DNA of 64,000 nt from Chitinophagaceae bacterium (GCA_016710745.1 JADJVB010000005.1:434001-498000), one strand, 5' to 3'; shown: positions 25,586 to 35,420, counted from the stretch's first letter. Numbers and translations are program-made. Notes: generated from the sequence alone by a model not told the origin.

Positions 25586-26797
25586 ATGAATCTTCACGAA
25601 TACCAGGCAAAAGAACTATTAAAAAAGTATAATGTACCCGTACAGGAAGGAGTCCCGTGCAATACACCGGGCGAAGCTGAACAGGCATACAAACAAATTC
25701 ATACGCAGTACGGAAGTAATTTTGCTGTGGTTAAAGCACAAATTCATGCCGGTGGCCGCGGTAAAGGAAAAATAGTGGGAACCGAGCAGCGGGGTGTAGC
25801 TGTTGGCAAAACTGCAGAAGACGTAAAACAAATAGCACAGAATATATTGGGAGGCACCCTCGTAACTATTCAAACCGGGGAAGCCGGTAAACTGGTTAAC
25901 AAAGTACTGGTGGCCCAGGATGTTTACTATGAAGGCGCCAGCCCGGTAAAAGAATTTTATCTGTCTATTTTGTTAGACAGAACCTCGGGCCAGAATGTTA
26001 TCATGTACAGTACGGAAGGCGGGGTTAATATTGAAGATGTTGCCCACGATACCCCGGAAAAAATATTCAAAGAAAGGGTTTATCCGGGCGGAATTCTGGA
26101 GCCTTTCCAGGCAAGGAAAATAGCCTTTAATTTAGGCCTTAGCGGCGTTGCTTTTAAAAACTGCGTAAAATTTGTAACCAATTTGTACAACGCTTATGTG
26201 GGTTCAGATTGCGGTATGTTGGAAATCAATCCGCTCTTTAAAACCAGCGACGACAAGATCATTGCCGTGGATTGTAAGATGAGTATAGATGACAATGCCT
26301 TGATGCGCCATCCTGATCTGGCAGCCTTAAGAGACCTGAGCGAAGAAGACCCCACCGAAGTAGAAGCAGGTCAGTATAATCTCAATTTCGTAAAATTGGA
26401 TGGCAACGTGGGCTGTATGGTTAATGGTGCAGGATTGGCGATGGCAACCATGGACATGATAAAACTCAGTGGCGGTGAACCTGCCAATTTTTTAGACGTT
26501 GGCGGAACGGCCAATGCGCAAACCGTGGAAGCCGGTTTCCGTATTATTTTAAAAGACCCCAAAGTAAAAGCAATACTGATCAATATTTTTGGTGGAATTG
26601 TTCGTTGCGACAGGGTAGCACAGGGCGTAATTGACGCCTATACATCCATTGGCAATATCAACATACCCATCATTGTCAGATTACAGGGTACCAATGCGGA
26701 TGTTGCTAAAAAACTGATCGACGAAAGCGGATTAAAAGTGCAAAGTGCTATACAGTTAAGTGAGGCTGCAGAGCTGGTGAATAAAGCGGTGGCTTAA
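25586..26797 (+). CDS. sucC: succinyl-CoA synthetase (ADP-forming) beta subunit
   Basis: 403 residues beginning MNLHEYQAKELLKKYNVPV, the universal SucC N-terminus. It carries the ATP-grasp fold: KAQIHAGGRGKGKIVG for the phosphate and nucleotide region, EINPLFK for metal binding, and the GGIVRCD segment of the CoA-ligase domain near the C-terminus (LINIFGGIVRCDRVAQG). With SucD it makes succinate, ATP and CoA from succinyl-CoA in the TCA cycle. SucD is not in this window. It is followed by its own terminator at 26816, indicating monocistronic expression. Length is standard. Confidence 0.97.
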   Translation: MNLHEYQAKELLKKYNVPVQEGVPCNTPGEAEQAYKQIHTQYGSNFAVVKAQIHAGGRGKGKIVGTEQRGVAVGKTAEDVKQIAQNILGGTLVTIQTGEAGKLVNKVLVAQDVYYEGASPVKEFYLSILLDRTSGQNVIMYSTEGGVNIEDVAHDTPEKIFKERVYPGGILEPFQARKIAFNLGLSGVAFKNCVKFVTNLYNAYVGSDCGMLEINPLFKTSDDKIIAVDCKMSIDDNALMRHPDLAALRDLSEEDPTEVEAGQYNLNFVKLDGNVGCMVNGAGLAMATMDMIKLSGGEPANFLDVGGTANAQTVEAGFRIILKDPKVKAILINIFGGIVRCDRVAQGVIDAYTSIGNINIPIIVRLQGTNADVAKKLIDESGLKVQSAIQLSEAAELVNKAVA

Positions 26798-26815
26798 TTT
26801 TAAAAAAATATTTAT

Positions 26816-26848
26816 AAAATCCCGTTTGTTTACAGATGGGATTTTTTT
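26816..26848 (+). terminator. rho-independent terminator of sucC
   Basis: AAAATCCC (26816-26823) pairs with GGGATTTT (26838-26845) and a T-run follows. It begins 19 bp after the sucC stop. Confidence 0.85.
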
Positions 26849-26885
26849 ATTTAAATATGGTAATTTACCTGCACAAATCCCAACC

Positions 26886-27437
26886 ATGCTCCACGTAAAT
26901 TTTTCCCCCTTTCCCGTACTGAAAACCGAACGCCTGTTATTGCGTTGTATTACAATCGCAGATGCCCCGGAACTGTTCATCCTGAGAAGCCTTGATTCAA
27001 CCATGCAATTTATTGACCGGGAAAAAATGACGTCCATTGAACAAGCGGAAGAATTTGTCGAAAAAATTTCGGGATCGCTTGAGGCCAACGACGGCATTAT
27101 GTGGTGCATTACATTAAAAGAAAAGCCGGAAACTTTAATTGGCACAATAGGTCACTGGCGACTGATGAAACAGCACTACCGTTCGGAAGTAGGTTATATG
27201 TTGCATCCCGATCATTGGAAAAAAGGAATCATGAAAGAAGCATTGCTGGAAGTAATAAAATATGGATTTGACATAATGAAGGTACACAGTATCGAGGCAC
27301 ATATAGACCCCGTAAATACGGCATCAGCTTTTGTATTGGAGAAAACCGGTTTTACCAGAGAAGCTTATTTTAAAGAAAATTTTTTCTACAAAGGAAAGTT
27401 TTCAGACACGGCTATTTACTCGCTGGTTGCAAAATAG
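26886..27437 (+). CDS. GNAT-family N-acetyltransferase (RimJ/RimL-like)
   Basis: 183 residues from the ATG at 26886; an upstream TTG-started reading overlaps the sucC terminator and is rejected. The start LKTERLLLRCITIADAPEL is characteristic of RimJ/RimL-type GNATs, which often acetylate protein N-termini or small amines. Motif A is recognisable in the SEVGYMLHPDHWKKGIMKEAL segment, and INP is replaced by IDPVNTASAFVLEKTGF. Cytosolic; the substrate is unknown. It is independent of sucC because of the terminator and is followed by a second GNAT gene on the same strand with a short gap. Confidence 0.88.
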   Translation: MLHVNFSPFPVLKTERLLLRCITIADAPELFILRSLDSTMQFIDREKMTSIEQAEEFVEKISGSLEANDGIMWCITLKEKPETLIGTIGHWRLMKQHYRSEVGYMLHPDHWKKGIMKEALLEVIKYGFDIMKVHSIEAHIDPVNTASAFVLEKTGFTREAYFKENFFYKGKFSDTAIYSLVAK

Positions 27438-27494
27438 TGTTAATCCCTGCTAAAAATAACGATGATTAAGTTTGATCAAAAAATACAGATAAAA

Positions 27495-27983
27495 ATGGAG
27501 GATATCCTGATCAGAACCATTGAACCGGAAGACAATTACGCATTGGCGAAAATTATCCGGGACAGTTTAACCGAATTCAATGCAAACAAACCGGGAACCG
27601 TTTATTTTGATGAAACTACCGACCATTTGTCGGATGTTTTTACAGTCCGCAACAGTATTTACTATGTTGCCGTACGGGGAAATGAAATCATGGGTGGTGC
27701 CGGCATATACCCTACCGAAAATCTTCCGAAAGGCACTTGCGAACTGGTGAAACTTTACCTGTCGCCGGAAGCCCGTGGCAAAGGCCTGGGCAGGCTATTA
27801 ATGGAAAAATGTATGGCAGCCGCAAAAGAAATGGGTTATCAAAAAATTTACCTTGAAACAATGCCCGAATTAATCATCGCAGTGCCCCTGTATAAGAAAT
27901 TGGGATTTGTTGTATTGCCGGGGCCCCAGGGCAACAGCGGACATACCGGTTGCGATATCTGGATGATAAAAGATCTATACTAG
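27495..27983 (+). CDS. GNAT-family N-acetyltransferase
   Basis: 162 residues from the ATG at 27495 (EDILIRTIEPEDNYAL); an ATG at 27462 would add eleven residues and cannot be excluded. The acetyl-CoA motif is LVKLYLSPEARGKGLGRLLMEKCMA, with the RGKGLG pyrophosphate loop. The C-terminal YKKLGFVVLPG completes the fold. The preceding GNAT belongs to a different subfamily, so the pair is not a recent duplication. The gene overlaps the 3' end of the SprT-like gene by 9 bp on the opposite strand. Substrate unknown. Confidence 0.88.
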   Translation: MEDILIRTIEPEDNYALAKIIRDSLTEFNANKPGTVYFDETTDHLSDVFTVRNSIYYVAVRGNEIMGGAGIYPTENLPKGTCELVKLYLSPEARGKGLGRLLMEKCMAAAKEMGYQKIYLETMPELIIAVPLYKKLGFVVLPGPQGNSGHTGCDIWMIKDLY

Positions 27984-28592
27984 CTGTACTTCATACATAC
28001 CGCTAAACAAATACAGTTTCCCGGTTTTAACTTCCACACATTTATACCGCTTACGTATTTTTTCACCTTTTTTAAAGATACGGCCTCCCTTAATGACAAA
28101 GGTGGTGCCCTCCGGCAATTGCTCAACCAAATGCATACCCGCTTTTTTTTCGTCGTAGTTGTGCAAAACCCGCAATAGTTTTTCGTCGCCACAACTGCTT
28201 GCGGCAGGATTTTGCCGGGTGCTCAATAACGCTTTTTCTATGTCGGGCGGAAATACTTTCTGCAGTAAAAACTTAGCCAGTATTTTTCCAAATTCATCTT
28301 TCCACTCCCGCCCGTGTGCGGACACCCGGTGCCCGTATTTTTCGTAGGTAAACAAATGAGCCAGTTCGTGCAGGAGGGTGATCAGGAATGCGTATTTATT
28401 GAGATTGCCGTTTACACTGATGCGGTGATTCTTGTTGGTATGCGCATGCCGGTAATCGCCCAAAATACTCTGTCGTTTACGGCTGATCGTTAAATGTACT
28501 TTATAATGCCGGAGGTAGTGCAGTACTTCTTCAAAGCCTGCGTCGGGTAAATAAGACCGTAATTGTAAAAGCGGCGCTTCCTGTTTAGCCAT
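27975..28592 (-). CDS. SprT-like zinc-binding domain protein
   Basis: 205 residues. The metal site is LLHELAHLFTYEKYGHRVSAHGREWKDEF, with HExxH and the downstream histidines of the SprT/Spartan-like family. In eukaryotes Spartan removes DNA-protein crosslinks; bacterial SprT-like proteins have no settled role. No signal peptide, so it is cytosolic. The C-terminal half contains charged stretches (KKGEKIRKRYKCVEVKTGKLYLF) typical of the Bacteroidota members. It overlaps the upstream membrane protein gene by 8 bp, indicating translational coupling with the bactofilin cluster. Confidence 0.85.
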   Translation of the reverse strand: MAKQEAPLLQLRSYLPDAGFEEVLHYLRHYKVHLTISRKRQSILGDYRHAHTNKNHRISVNGNLNKYAFLITLLHELAHLFTYEKYGHRVSAHGREWKDEFGKILAKFLLQKVFPPDIEKALLSTRQNPAASSCGDEKLLRVLHNYDEKKAGMHLVEQLPEGTTFVIKGGRIFKKGEKIRKRYKCVEVKTGKLYLFSGMYEVQLV

Positions 28593-28980
28593 TTTTCGTC
28601 TTGTTCAACTTCATAATAGTCCTCACTTCCACCACCAGGTAAATGATATAAATAACCATGGATGCATACACCGCAGGCTTATTGAAAGCAGCACCACTGA
28701 TAAAATAATACGCCACCACGGCGATTACACAGGCAAACACTTTGATGAGCATGCCCCCCATAACGCTTCGGATAAACACCTGTGGGTTTTTGTTGAACAT
28801 GGCCAGGTACTGCATTCTGAAAACAAAAAGACTGATCAGGTAAAAAAGAATATTGGCACCCTGCACCACGTCATAATCAATCCCTTTATCAGTAACAAAT
28901 AGTTTTCCGGCAAAAATAAGAACGATCAATAGCGTAAACGTGATAAACAATGGCAGTACAACCCGGAAATTAAATTTCAT
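28585..28980 (-). CDS. small four-helix membrane protein
   Basis: 131 residues with four hydrophobic segments (roughly 8-27, 40-60, 70-95 and 100-120) and a positively charged C-terminus (KLNKTKNG). Not recognised as a named family; it resembles AtpI-type or other small inner-membrane helpers in size only. It lies 10 bp downstream of the bactofilin gene and its own 3' end overlaps the SprT-like start. This gene order probably reflects one transcript with bactofilin and the 29423 gene. Function unknown. Confidence 0.75.
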   Translation of the reverse strand: MKFNFRVVLPLFITFTLLIVLIFAGKLFVTDKGIDYDVVQGANILFYLISLFVFRMQYLAMFNKNPQVFIRSVMGGMLIKVFACVIAVVAYYFISGAAFNKPAVYASMVIYIIYLVVEVRTIMKLNKTKNG

Positions 28981-28990
28981 TAAACTATTT

Positions 28991-29395
28991 TTATTGATTT
29001 ACAGCGCTGGCCACCTCTTGCTTAAGCTCCACAATATTGGCACCCATATGGCATTTGCCGTTAAAAACGGCAGTAGGTTCTACCTGTAACTTGCCTGCAT
29101 AAATATCGCCATGAACTTCGGTTTTACCATGCAAAAATAACAACTCCTGTACCCTGATGGTACCTGTTACACGGCCCATGATATCGGCCTGTAACCCTTC
29201 AATATTACCTTCTACCACGCCATCTGCGCCAATAATAATTTTTGCCTTCCCTTTAAGATTTCCATTTAAAATACCATCAATTCGGATATCGCCATTACTT
29301 TCCAAATCGCCGGTAATGGTGGTGCCCGCCCCTATCATGGTACTGGCATTGGAAGTGGCTGCATCACGTGATGAACTGGATTTTGAATTAAACAT
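28991..29395 (-). CDS. bactofilin (polymer-forming cytoskeletal protein)
   Basis: 134 residues. The core is a right-handed beta helix: GAGTTITGDLESNGDIRIDG, GNLKGKAKIIIGADGVVEG and VTGTIRVQELLFLHGKTEVHGD. These repeating glycine-rich turns are the bactofilin signature. Bactofilins polymerise without nucleotides and position cell-wall or secretion enzymes, often at the inner membrane. The neighbours (a small protein resembling an M23-peptidase N-terminus upstream, SprE/PorW and PBP1A on the divergent strand) fit a cell-envelope role. The serine-rich N-terminus (FNSKSSSSRDAA) is probably disordered. Confidence 0.92.
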   Translation of the reverse strand: MFNSKSSSSRDAATSNASTMIGAGTTITGDLESNGDIRIDGILNGNLKGKAKIIIGADGVVEGNIEGLQADIMGRVTGTIRVQELLFLHGKTEVHGDIYAGKLQVEPTAVFNGKCHMGANIVELKQEVASAVNQ

Positions 29396-29422
29396 GCTTG
29401 TATATTTTATGTTTCAAATAAT

Positions 29423-29821
29423 CTATTCAACTAAATTTTCAACCTTGGGTAACACCAGTTTATGGGTATCGATCACCGGAAGATCGCCTTTTAACAACTT
29501 ATGCAAATCGTCGTAATACCGTTGATTATACTGTAACGCCCGCTCAACCGAATCCGTTCTGATCTTTAACATCCGGTATTCTTTCATCTGCCTGGCATTT
29601 CCATAGCCCGTGCCCGGTAAATAATACTTTAGCGGTGTAAATACCAGTAAAGCAATAATCAATCCAACTAAAATAACAAATACCGTGCTTAAAAAAACGT
29701 ATAAACTTAACCGGCTCAGCTTAAACTTAACAACTTCTTCATACGTATCCTCATTCATCACCACCAGCCTGTAATGATTTCGCAACCGTTTTAATGTGCT
29801 GTTGGCATCGAGTTTAGCCAT
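29423..29821 (-). CDS. small membrane protein resembling the N-terminus of M23-type peptidases
   Basis: 132 residues with one transmembrane helix (about 37-62, YVFLSTVFVILVGLIIALLV) after a basic cytoplasmic head (KRLRNHYRLVVMNEDTYEE). The following LPGTGYGNARQMKEYRMLKIRTDSVE resembles the N-terminal coiled region of Bacteroidota M23 metallopeptidases near bactofilin genes. However, the LytM catalytic domain is absent and no continuation was seen. So either the protein is an independent scaffold or it has lost the hydrolase. It starts the run that leads into bactofilin, 27 bp upstream. Confidence 0.65.
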   Translation of the reverse strand: MAKLDANSTLKRLRNHYRLVVMNEDTYEEVVKFKLSRLSLYVFLSTVFVILVGLIIALLVFTPLKYYLPGTGYGNARQMKEYRMLKIRTDSVERALQYNQRYYDDLHKLLKGDLPVIDTHKLVLPKVENLVE

Positions 29822-30027
29822 AATTTTTTGTTGAGCGTTAAAATTAAGAAATGCAGGTGAAAAATCAATTTAAAAATGCAGGAAATACAATTGTTATACC
29901 TGAACATTAAACCTAAAGTATATACGGGGTTCACAAAAAATCACTAAACTGTGTAAATCAACCCGGTTATCCGCGATAATTAATAAAAATAACCGATATT
30001 TATCCCCGTTATTCAACCTTTTGATTC

Positions 30028-32949
30028 ATGCTGAAGAGAACTATAAACCCGTTATTTATTTTGTTGATTTTCTGTGGCCTGTATGTACCCGCATTGGCAC
30101 AGCCAACCTGGACATTTGATCCCTTTGGTAAAGAAAAAAAACCAGAAAAATTTGAGAACAGAAAATTAGGCTCAGAAAAAACAGCCGATAAAAAATTCAC
30201 GGTTCCCCGTAATTTTTATCAGAATACCATAACCCATTTCAATTATTATTATAATGCCAATAACCGCGTTAATACGGTTGTTGACCGGGCTAAGCTGTCA
30301 CACAAGGATGATTATGCCAATATAATGGCTTTTTATCCCTATTCTTTAGATAATACCGCTTCCCAAAAAACAGAGCTTGATTCGGTTATTTACACCTGTA
30401 CTGCCGGTATTTTGTTGCACGATTTGCGTAACGACTGGATCGATAACATGTATATGCTGATCGGTAAGGCCTATTTCTTCAGAAAAGATTTTGATTCGGC
30501 GCTGATGACCTTTCAGTTTATCAATTACAACCTGTTTCCACGTAAAAGGAAAAATGATGATGATGACCGTATTGTGGGTTCAAACAGCACATCGATCGCC
30601 AGCAAGGAAAAACGAAATATTTTACAAAAAATCACAGCCCAGCCACCGAGCCGGAATGATGCCATATTATGGCTGGCCCGTACCCTCATTGAGCAGGGTG
30701 AGTTTGCCGAATCGGGCGGATTGATCAATACGTTACAGGTTGACCCCAATTTACCCAAAAGGCTGCGCAACGACCTCGACGAATTAAGTGCTTATTGGTT
30801 TTTTAAACAGGGCAATTTCGACAGCACGGCCGCCCACCTGGAAAAAGCATTAAGCACCGCTGCCAATAAACAGGACCAATCGCGTTGGGAATTTTTACTG
30901 GGACAGTTGTACGAAAAGAATGGTCAGTTCGAAAAAGCATCAACCTATTATTCAAAAGCGTCTAAACATACAGTAGATCCGCTATTGGATATTTATGCCA
31001 GGCTCAACGATGCCAAAATGCTGCGAACCGGTGGAAATCCAAAAGAACTGGATAATGCCATCGGCAATTTATCGAAGATGGGCAGGCGTGACAAATATGA
31101 AGCGTACCGGGATATCGTTTATTTTTCGGCCGGAGAGCTGTCGATGCAAAAGCCCGATACCAATGCTGCAATCAAGTTTTTTAACAAGAGCCTGAAATAC
31201 AACAGCAACAATATCAATTATAGAAACCGGGCATTTTTAGAACTGGGCGATATTGCCTACAGCCGCAAACAGTACCGGCTTGCGGCTGCGATGTACGACA
31301 GTTTGCAAACCGGCAATGATTCGATCCTTGATCTGCGCATTGCAAAGATCCAGGAAAGAAAAGACGCATTGATCAAAATAGCCAATGCCATCAGCGCCAT
31401 TGAGCGGGAAGACAGTTTACAGCGTATTGCCCTGATGCCGGCAGCCGAAAGAGACGATTACTTAAAAAAGTTGCTGAGAAAATTACGAAAAGAAAAAGGT
31501 TATAAGGAGGATGGAGGCTCAGGGGGCGGTGGTATAGATCCTTTTGCCAATAACAACCAGCAAACACCCGATATTTTTGCATCAAACAGTAGTAAAAAAG
31601 GTGAATGGTATTTTGATAACAGCTCGCTTAAATCACGGGGTTTCAGCGAATTTAAAAGTAAATGGGGCAATCGGATCAATACCGATAACTGGCGGCGAAA
31701 AGCAGCTATCGAAATCATTACCAAAGCACCGGTTGCTGCCGGCGATGGCAAATTGGGTAAAGGTAATTCGAAAGAAAAAACGGCCGGAGCCGAACCGGAA
31801 GAGATCAGCTATGATCTACTGGCCAGGGATATTCCGCTTACCGAGGAAAAAACAAATGCCAGTAACGACATTATAGCCGAAAATATGATCATATTGGCTA
31901 ATGCCTATCAAAATGACCTGGAAGAATACCAGTTGGCTGCAGATACCTATGAAGATTATCTAAAGCGATTCCCTACCCGTTTACTAAACGGTGAAGTATA
32001 CTTAAACCTGTATTTCTGTTATACCAAGTTGGGCAATACAGATTTAGCGAACCATTATAAGGGATTGCTTAACAGCCAGTATGGTAACAGCCTCTCGGCC
32101 CAAAAATTAAATAATCCATCATCGCTGAATCCTAAAACAAAAAATGCGGAAGCTACCAAACTGTACGAAGATATTTACAACCTGTTCATTGAAGGCGACT
32201 TTGAAAAAGCAATCGCCGAAAAGAAAAAAGCCGACAGTTTGTATGGTGTAAATTACTGGACACCCCAGTTATTGTACATCGAAGCCTTGTATCATGTAAA
32301 AAACAGGGACGACAGTGCTGCTATCAAAGGATTACAAATGTTGATCAGCAATGATCCAAACTCACCGTTAAAGCAAAAGGCCGAAACCATGATTGATGTG
32401 TTGCGGAGAAGGGGCGAAATTGAAACCTACCTGGCTAACCTGGAGATAACCCGCGATGATGAAAAAACGATAAAAGTAAACGAACCGGCCAAAGTTCCAA
32501 ACCAGCCGGCGGCGCCCGTGGTACTAAAAGATACGGTTGCCAAAGTTGCGCCGCCATTAACCAGCGGGCCTTTTGTAATGGCCCTTAATTCGCCGCATTA
32601 TGTATTGATGGTGCTGGATAAAGTAGACCCCGTTTTTGTAACCGAAACAAGGAACGCATTTAACCGGTATAACCGCGAAAATTATTATGGTCAGCCCATC
32701 ACGATCAATACCGAAGCTTTGGAAGCTACTTTAAATCTATTGGTGATCAAATCATTTCCTGATGCGGCGGCGGCTTTAGTGTATTACAATAAAATTAAAA
32801 AAGATGCGCCATCGGAAGTATCCTGGTTACCGGCCAATAAATATTCTTTTTTAATTATTACCGATGAGAACCTGCAATTGCTTAAAACCAATAAAAATCT
32901 ATCGGGTTATAAAGACCTGTTAAATACACAGTTTCCAAACCGGTTTTAA
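30028..32949 (+). CDS. SprE/PorW-like T9SS protein
   Basis: 973 residues with a signal peptide (PLFILLIFCGLYVPALAQ). It is a solenoid of TPR-type repeats: YANIMAFYPY, WIDNMYMLIGKAYFFRKDFDSAL, LARTLIEQGEFAESG and NQQTPDIFAS-type linkers. The C-terminal domain (about 850-973: PHYVLMVLDKVDP, INTEALEATLNLLVIKSF, SFLIITDENLQLL) is typical of SprE/PorW. In Flavobacterium and Porphyromonas this lipoprotein connects the T9SS motor to the outer-membrane translocon and is needed for export. The N-terminal lipobox is not obvious, so anchoring differs or is missed. Located next to bactofilin and PBP1A, a setting also known in other Bacteroidota. Confidence 0.85.
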   Translation: MLKRTINPLFILLIFCGLYVPALAQPTWTFDPFGKEKKPEKFENRKLGSEKTADKKFTVPRNFYQNTITHFNYYYNANNRVNTVVDRAKLSHKDDYANIMAFYPYSLDNTASQKTELDSVIYTCTAGILLHDLRNDWIDNMYMLIGKAYFFRKDFDSALMTFQFINYNLFPRKRKNDDDDRIVGSNSTSIASKEKRNILQKITAQPPSRNDAILWLARTLIEQGEFAESGGLINTLQVDPNLPKRLRNDLDELSAYWFFKQGNFDSTAAHLEKALSTAANKQDQSRWEFLLGQLYEKNGQFEKASTYYSKASKHTVDPLLDIYARLNDAKMLRTGGNPKELDNAIGNLSKMGRRDKYEAYRDIVYFSAGELSMQKPDTNAAIKFFNKSLKYNSNNINYRNRAFLELGDIAYSRKQYRLAAAMYDSLQTGNDSILDLRIAKIQERKDALIKIANAISAIEREDSLQRIALMPAAERDDYLKKLLRKLRKEKGYKEDGGSGGGGIDPFANNNQQTPDIFASNSSKKGEWYFDNSSLKSRGFSEFKSKWGNRINTDNWRRKAAIEIITKAPVAAGDGKLGKGNSKEKTAGAEPEEISYDLLARDIPLTEEKTNASNDIIAENMIILANAYQNDLEEYQLAADTYEDYLKRFPTRLLNGEVYLNLYFCYTKLGNTDLANHYKGLLNSQYGNSLSAQKLNNPSSLNPKTKNAEATKLYEDIYNLFIEGDFEKAIAEKKKADSLYGVNYWTPQLLYIEALYHVKNRDDSAAIKGLQMLISNDPNSPLKQKAETMIDVLRRRGEIETYLANLEITRDDEKTIKVNEPAKVPNQPAAPVVLKDTVAKVAPPLTSGPFVMALNSPHYVLMVLDKVDPVFVTETRNAFNRYNRENYYGQPITINTEALEATLNLLVIKSFPDAAAALVYYNKIKKDAPSEVSWLPANKYSFLIITDENLQLLKTNKNLSGYKDLLNTQFPNRF

Positions 32950-33038
32950 CAAGGGTAAATCGAACAAATTAAATTCTTTCCATAGTTTTATGCGATTTTT
33001 TAATAACTGGTAATTCAAACTATTCTCAATTCTTATAC

Positions 33039-35420
33039 ATGAAGCGTTCTGTTAAACTTTTATGGCGTGTATTTTTTGGCGGCTTTTTGTTGTTGATACT
33101 GATGTTTACGCTGGCCAATTTCGGGGTTTTTGGTAAAATGCCCTCTTTGGAGCAGTTGCAGAATCCCGAAGCAGACCTGGCCAGCGAAATTTATTCCAGT
33201 GATGGGGTATTGATGGGTAAATATTATGCCGAAAACAGAAGTGAAGTGAAGTACAGCGAAATTTCGCCCAATGTGGTACATGCATTACTGGCTACTGAAG
33301 ATGAACGTTTTTACGACCACTCGGGTATTGACGCCCAGGCCCTTGGACGGGTTTTATTTACACTGGGCACACAGGGCGGCGGTAGTACACTTACCCAGCA
33401 GGTTGCCAAGTTAATGTTGGGCCAGGGACGTGGGAACCTGATCGTGCGGGGTTTTCAAAAAATGAAAGAATGGATCGTAGCGGTTAAGCTGGAACGAAAT
33501 TTCACAAAAGAAGAAATTATTACCCTGTATCTCAACCGTGCACCCTGGGCCAATGTATATGGTATACGAAATGCGTCGAGAACCTATTTTCAAAAAGAGC
33601 CAAAAGACTTAAAAATTGAAGAAGCTGCCGTACTGATTGGCATGCTGAAAGGTTATATCTATAATCCGATCGGTTATCCTAAGGCGTCGATCGACAGAAG
33701 GAATACCGTAATAAATCAAATGGTCGTTTGTCAGCAACATTTCTTAACGGAGGCCGAAGCTGCCAAACTAAAAGCCAAACCATTAATCACCAACTATAAA
33801 AAAATAGATGATGATATTGGAATTGCTCCCTATTTCCGTGGTATGCTGGCCGAAAAGTTAAGAACCTGGTGCAAAACGCACGAAAATCCAAAAACCGGCG
33901 AACCCTATAACCTGTATCGGGATGGTTTAAAAATTTATACCACCATTGATTCTAAAATGCAGCAATATGCCGAGGAAGCCGTGGTAGAACATATGCCTGT
34001 TATTCAACGGAAACTGGATTGGAACCTGAAGGCTTTTGGAAGTAGAATGTGGAAAGGACATGATAATGTTGTGGAAAACGCCTTTAAATATACTGAACGC
34101 TGGAAAAGTATGAAAGAAGAAGGCATTTCGGAAGAAGAGATAAAAAAAACGTTCTATGTTCCGGTTAAAATGAAGGTTTTTGCCTGGAACAAGAAAAGGG
34201 AAAAAGATACCATTCTAACACCTTTTGATTCGATCAAATACCATAAACAGATCTTACAAACCAACTTTGTGGCCATGGACCCCAAAACCGGCGAAGTGAA
34301 ATGCTGGGTTGGCGGTATCGATTATAAGTGGTTTAAGTTTGACCACGTTACCCAAAAAAGGCAGGTAGGTTCTACTTTTAAACCTTTCGTGTATACATTG
34401 GCCATTGACGAAGCAGGCTATACTCCCGAAACAGTTATTCCGGGTGGTTCGCTTACCCTGGGTGGTAAAACCATTTCGGGTGGTGCCGGTACGGTGGCTT
34501 ACTGTCTTGCCCATTCGAAAAACGTAGCAGCCTGGCGGCTTATTGGCCAGATTGGCGTAAAAAGAACGATTGATTTTATACAAACCTGTGGCATTACCAG
34601 TAAAGTTCCTCCTTACTATTCAATTGGTTTGGGAGCTGCGGAAATTCCCATGATGGAAATGTTGCAGGGATATACCATGTTTCCAAATAAGGGTATGAAT
34701 ACCGAACCGATCATCATGAGCCGGATTGAAGATAAAAGCGGCAATATGCTGCAGGAATTTATTTCAACATCCAAACAGGTAATTTCTGAATCGGATGCTT
34801 TTACCATGGCCACACTCATGCGGGGTGTTATTCAATTTGGAACGGCCAGATCATTGAATAAATACAACATTCCGGTTGAAAAAGCGGGCAAAACGGGTAC
34901 TACCAATGATAACGCCGATGGCTGGTTCATCGGGTACACACCGGAATTACTGGCGGGCACCTGGGTAGGTTGTGATGATCCGTTTTTGCAGATCTATACC
35001 AATACTTCGGGTGGTGCAGAGATGTCGGCGCCACGCTGGGGTATGTTTATGAGTAAAGTATATGCTGATAAAAAATTGGGGTATGGGGTCATCAAAACTT
35101 TTGAAAAACCTATCGAACTCTCCAATGATCCCATCTATGCCGATGTAAACATGGACAGGTACTTTAATGAAGGCGACAGCACAACCATCGACGAAGGCAA
35201 TGGCTCGGCCAACGATTTCTTTGAGTCGCCCGAACCCGGGTTACAGAATGAAGCCCCCATAGAAAAAATTGAAATAGAAAGCCAGATACCTAAAGCCAAA
35301 TTACCGGATACCGGCAAGTCGAAAAAACCGGATATCCAAAAAACGATTTCCCCCGCAGTAAAACCAGCTGAAGAAAAAGTAAAAAAACCGGTAAAGGCAA
35401 AGCCGGAAAATGATTACTAA
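33039..35420 (+). CDS. penicillin-binding protein 1A (GT51-transpeptidase)
   Basis: 793 residues with an uncleaved N-terminal anchor (LLWRVFFGGFLLLILMF). The GT51 glycosyltransferase domain contains ATEDERFYDHSGID (catalytic Glu) and GGSTLTQQVAKLML. The transpeptidase domain has the SxxK motif GSTFKPF, and KTGTT (with SGTAEM-like context) and a C-terminal Pro/Lys-rich tail (KPEEKVKKPVKAKPEN type). It polymerises and cross-links peptidoglycan at the inner membrane. Same strand as SprE/PorW, 89 bp downstream. A hairpin ACCTTAAA/TTTAAGGT (35431-35438 and 35448-35455) just after the stop lacks a T-run. Confidence 0.93.
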   Translation: MKRSVKLLWRVFFGGFLLLILMFTLANFGVFGKMPSLEQLQNPEADLASEIYSSDGVLMGKYYAENRSEVKYSEISPNVVHALLATEDERFYDHSGIDAQALGRVLFTLGTQGGGSTLTQQVAKLMLGQGRGNLIVRGFQKMKEWIVAVKLERNFTKEEIITLYLNRAPWANVYGIRNASRTYFQKEPKDLKIEEAAVLIGMLKGYIYNPIGYPKASIDRRNTVINQMVVCQQHFLTEAEAAKLKAKPLITNYKKIDDDIGIAPYFRGMLAEKLRTWCKTHENPKTGEPYNLYRDGLKIYTTIDSKMQQYAEEAVVEHMPVIQRKLDWNLKAFGSRMWKGHDNVVENAFKYTERWKSMKEEGISEEEIKKTFYVPVKMKVFAWNKKREKDTILTPFDSIKYHKQILQTNFVAMDPKTGEVKCWVGGIDYKWFKFDHVTQKRQVGSTFKPFVYTLAIDEAGYTPETVIPGGSLTLGGKTISGGAGTVAYCLAHSKNVAAWRLIGQIGVKRTIDFIQTCGITSKVPPYYSIGLGAAEIPMMEMLQGYTMFPNKGMNTEPIIMSRIEDKSGNMLQEFISTSKQVISESDAFTMATLMRGVIQFGTARSLNKYNIPVEKAGKTGTTNDNADGWFIGYTPELLAGTWVGCDDPFLQIYTNTSGGAEMSAPRWGMFMSKVYADKKLGYGVIKTFEKPIELSNDPIYADVNMDRYFNEGDSTTIDEGNGSANDFFESPEPGLQNEAPIEKIEIESQIPKAKLPDTGKSKKPDIQKTISPAVKPAEEKVKKPVKAKPENDY

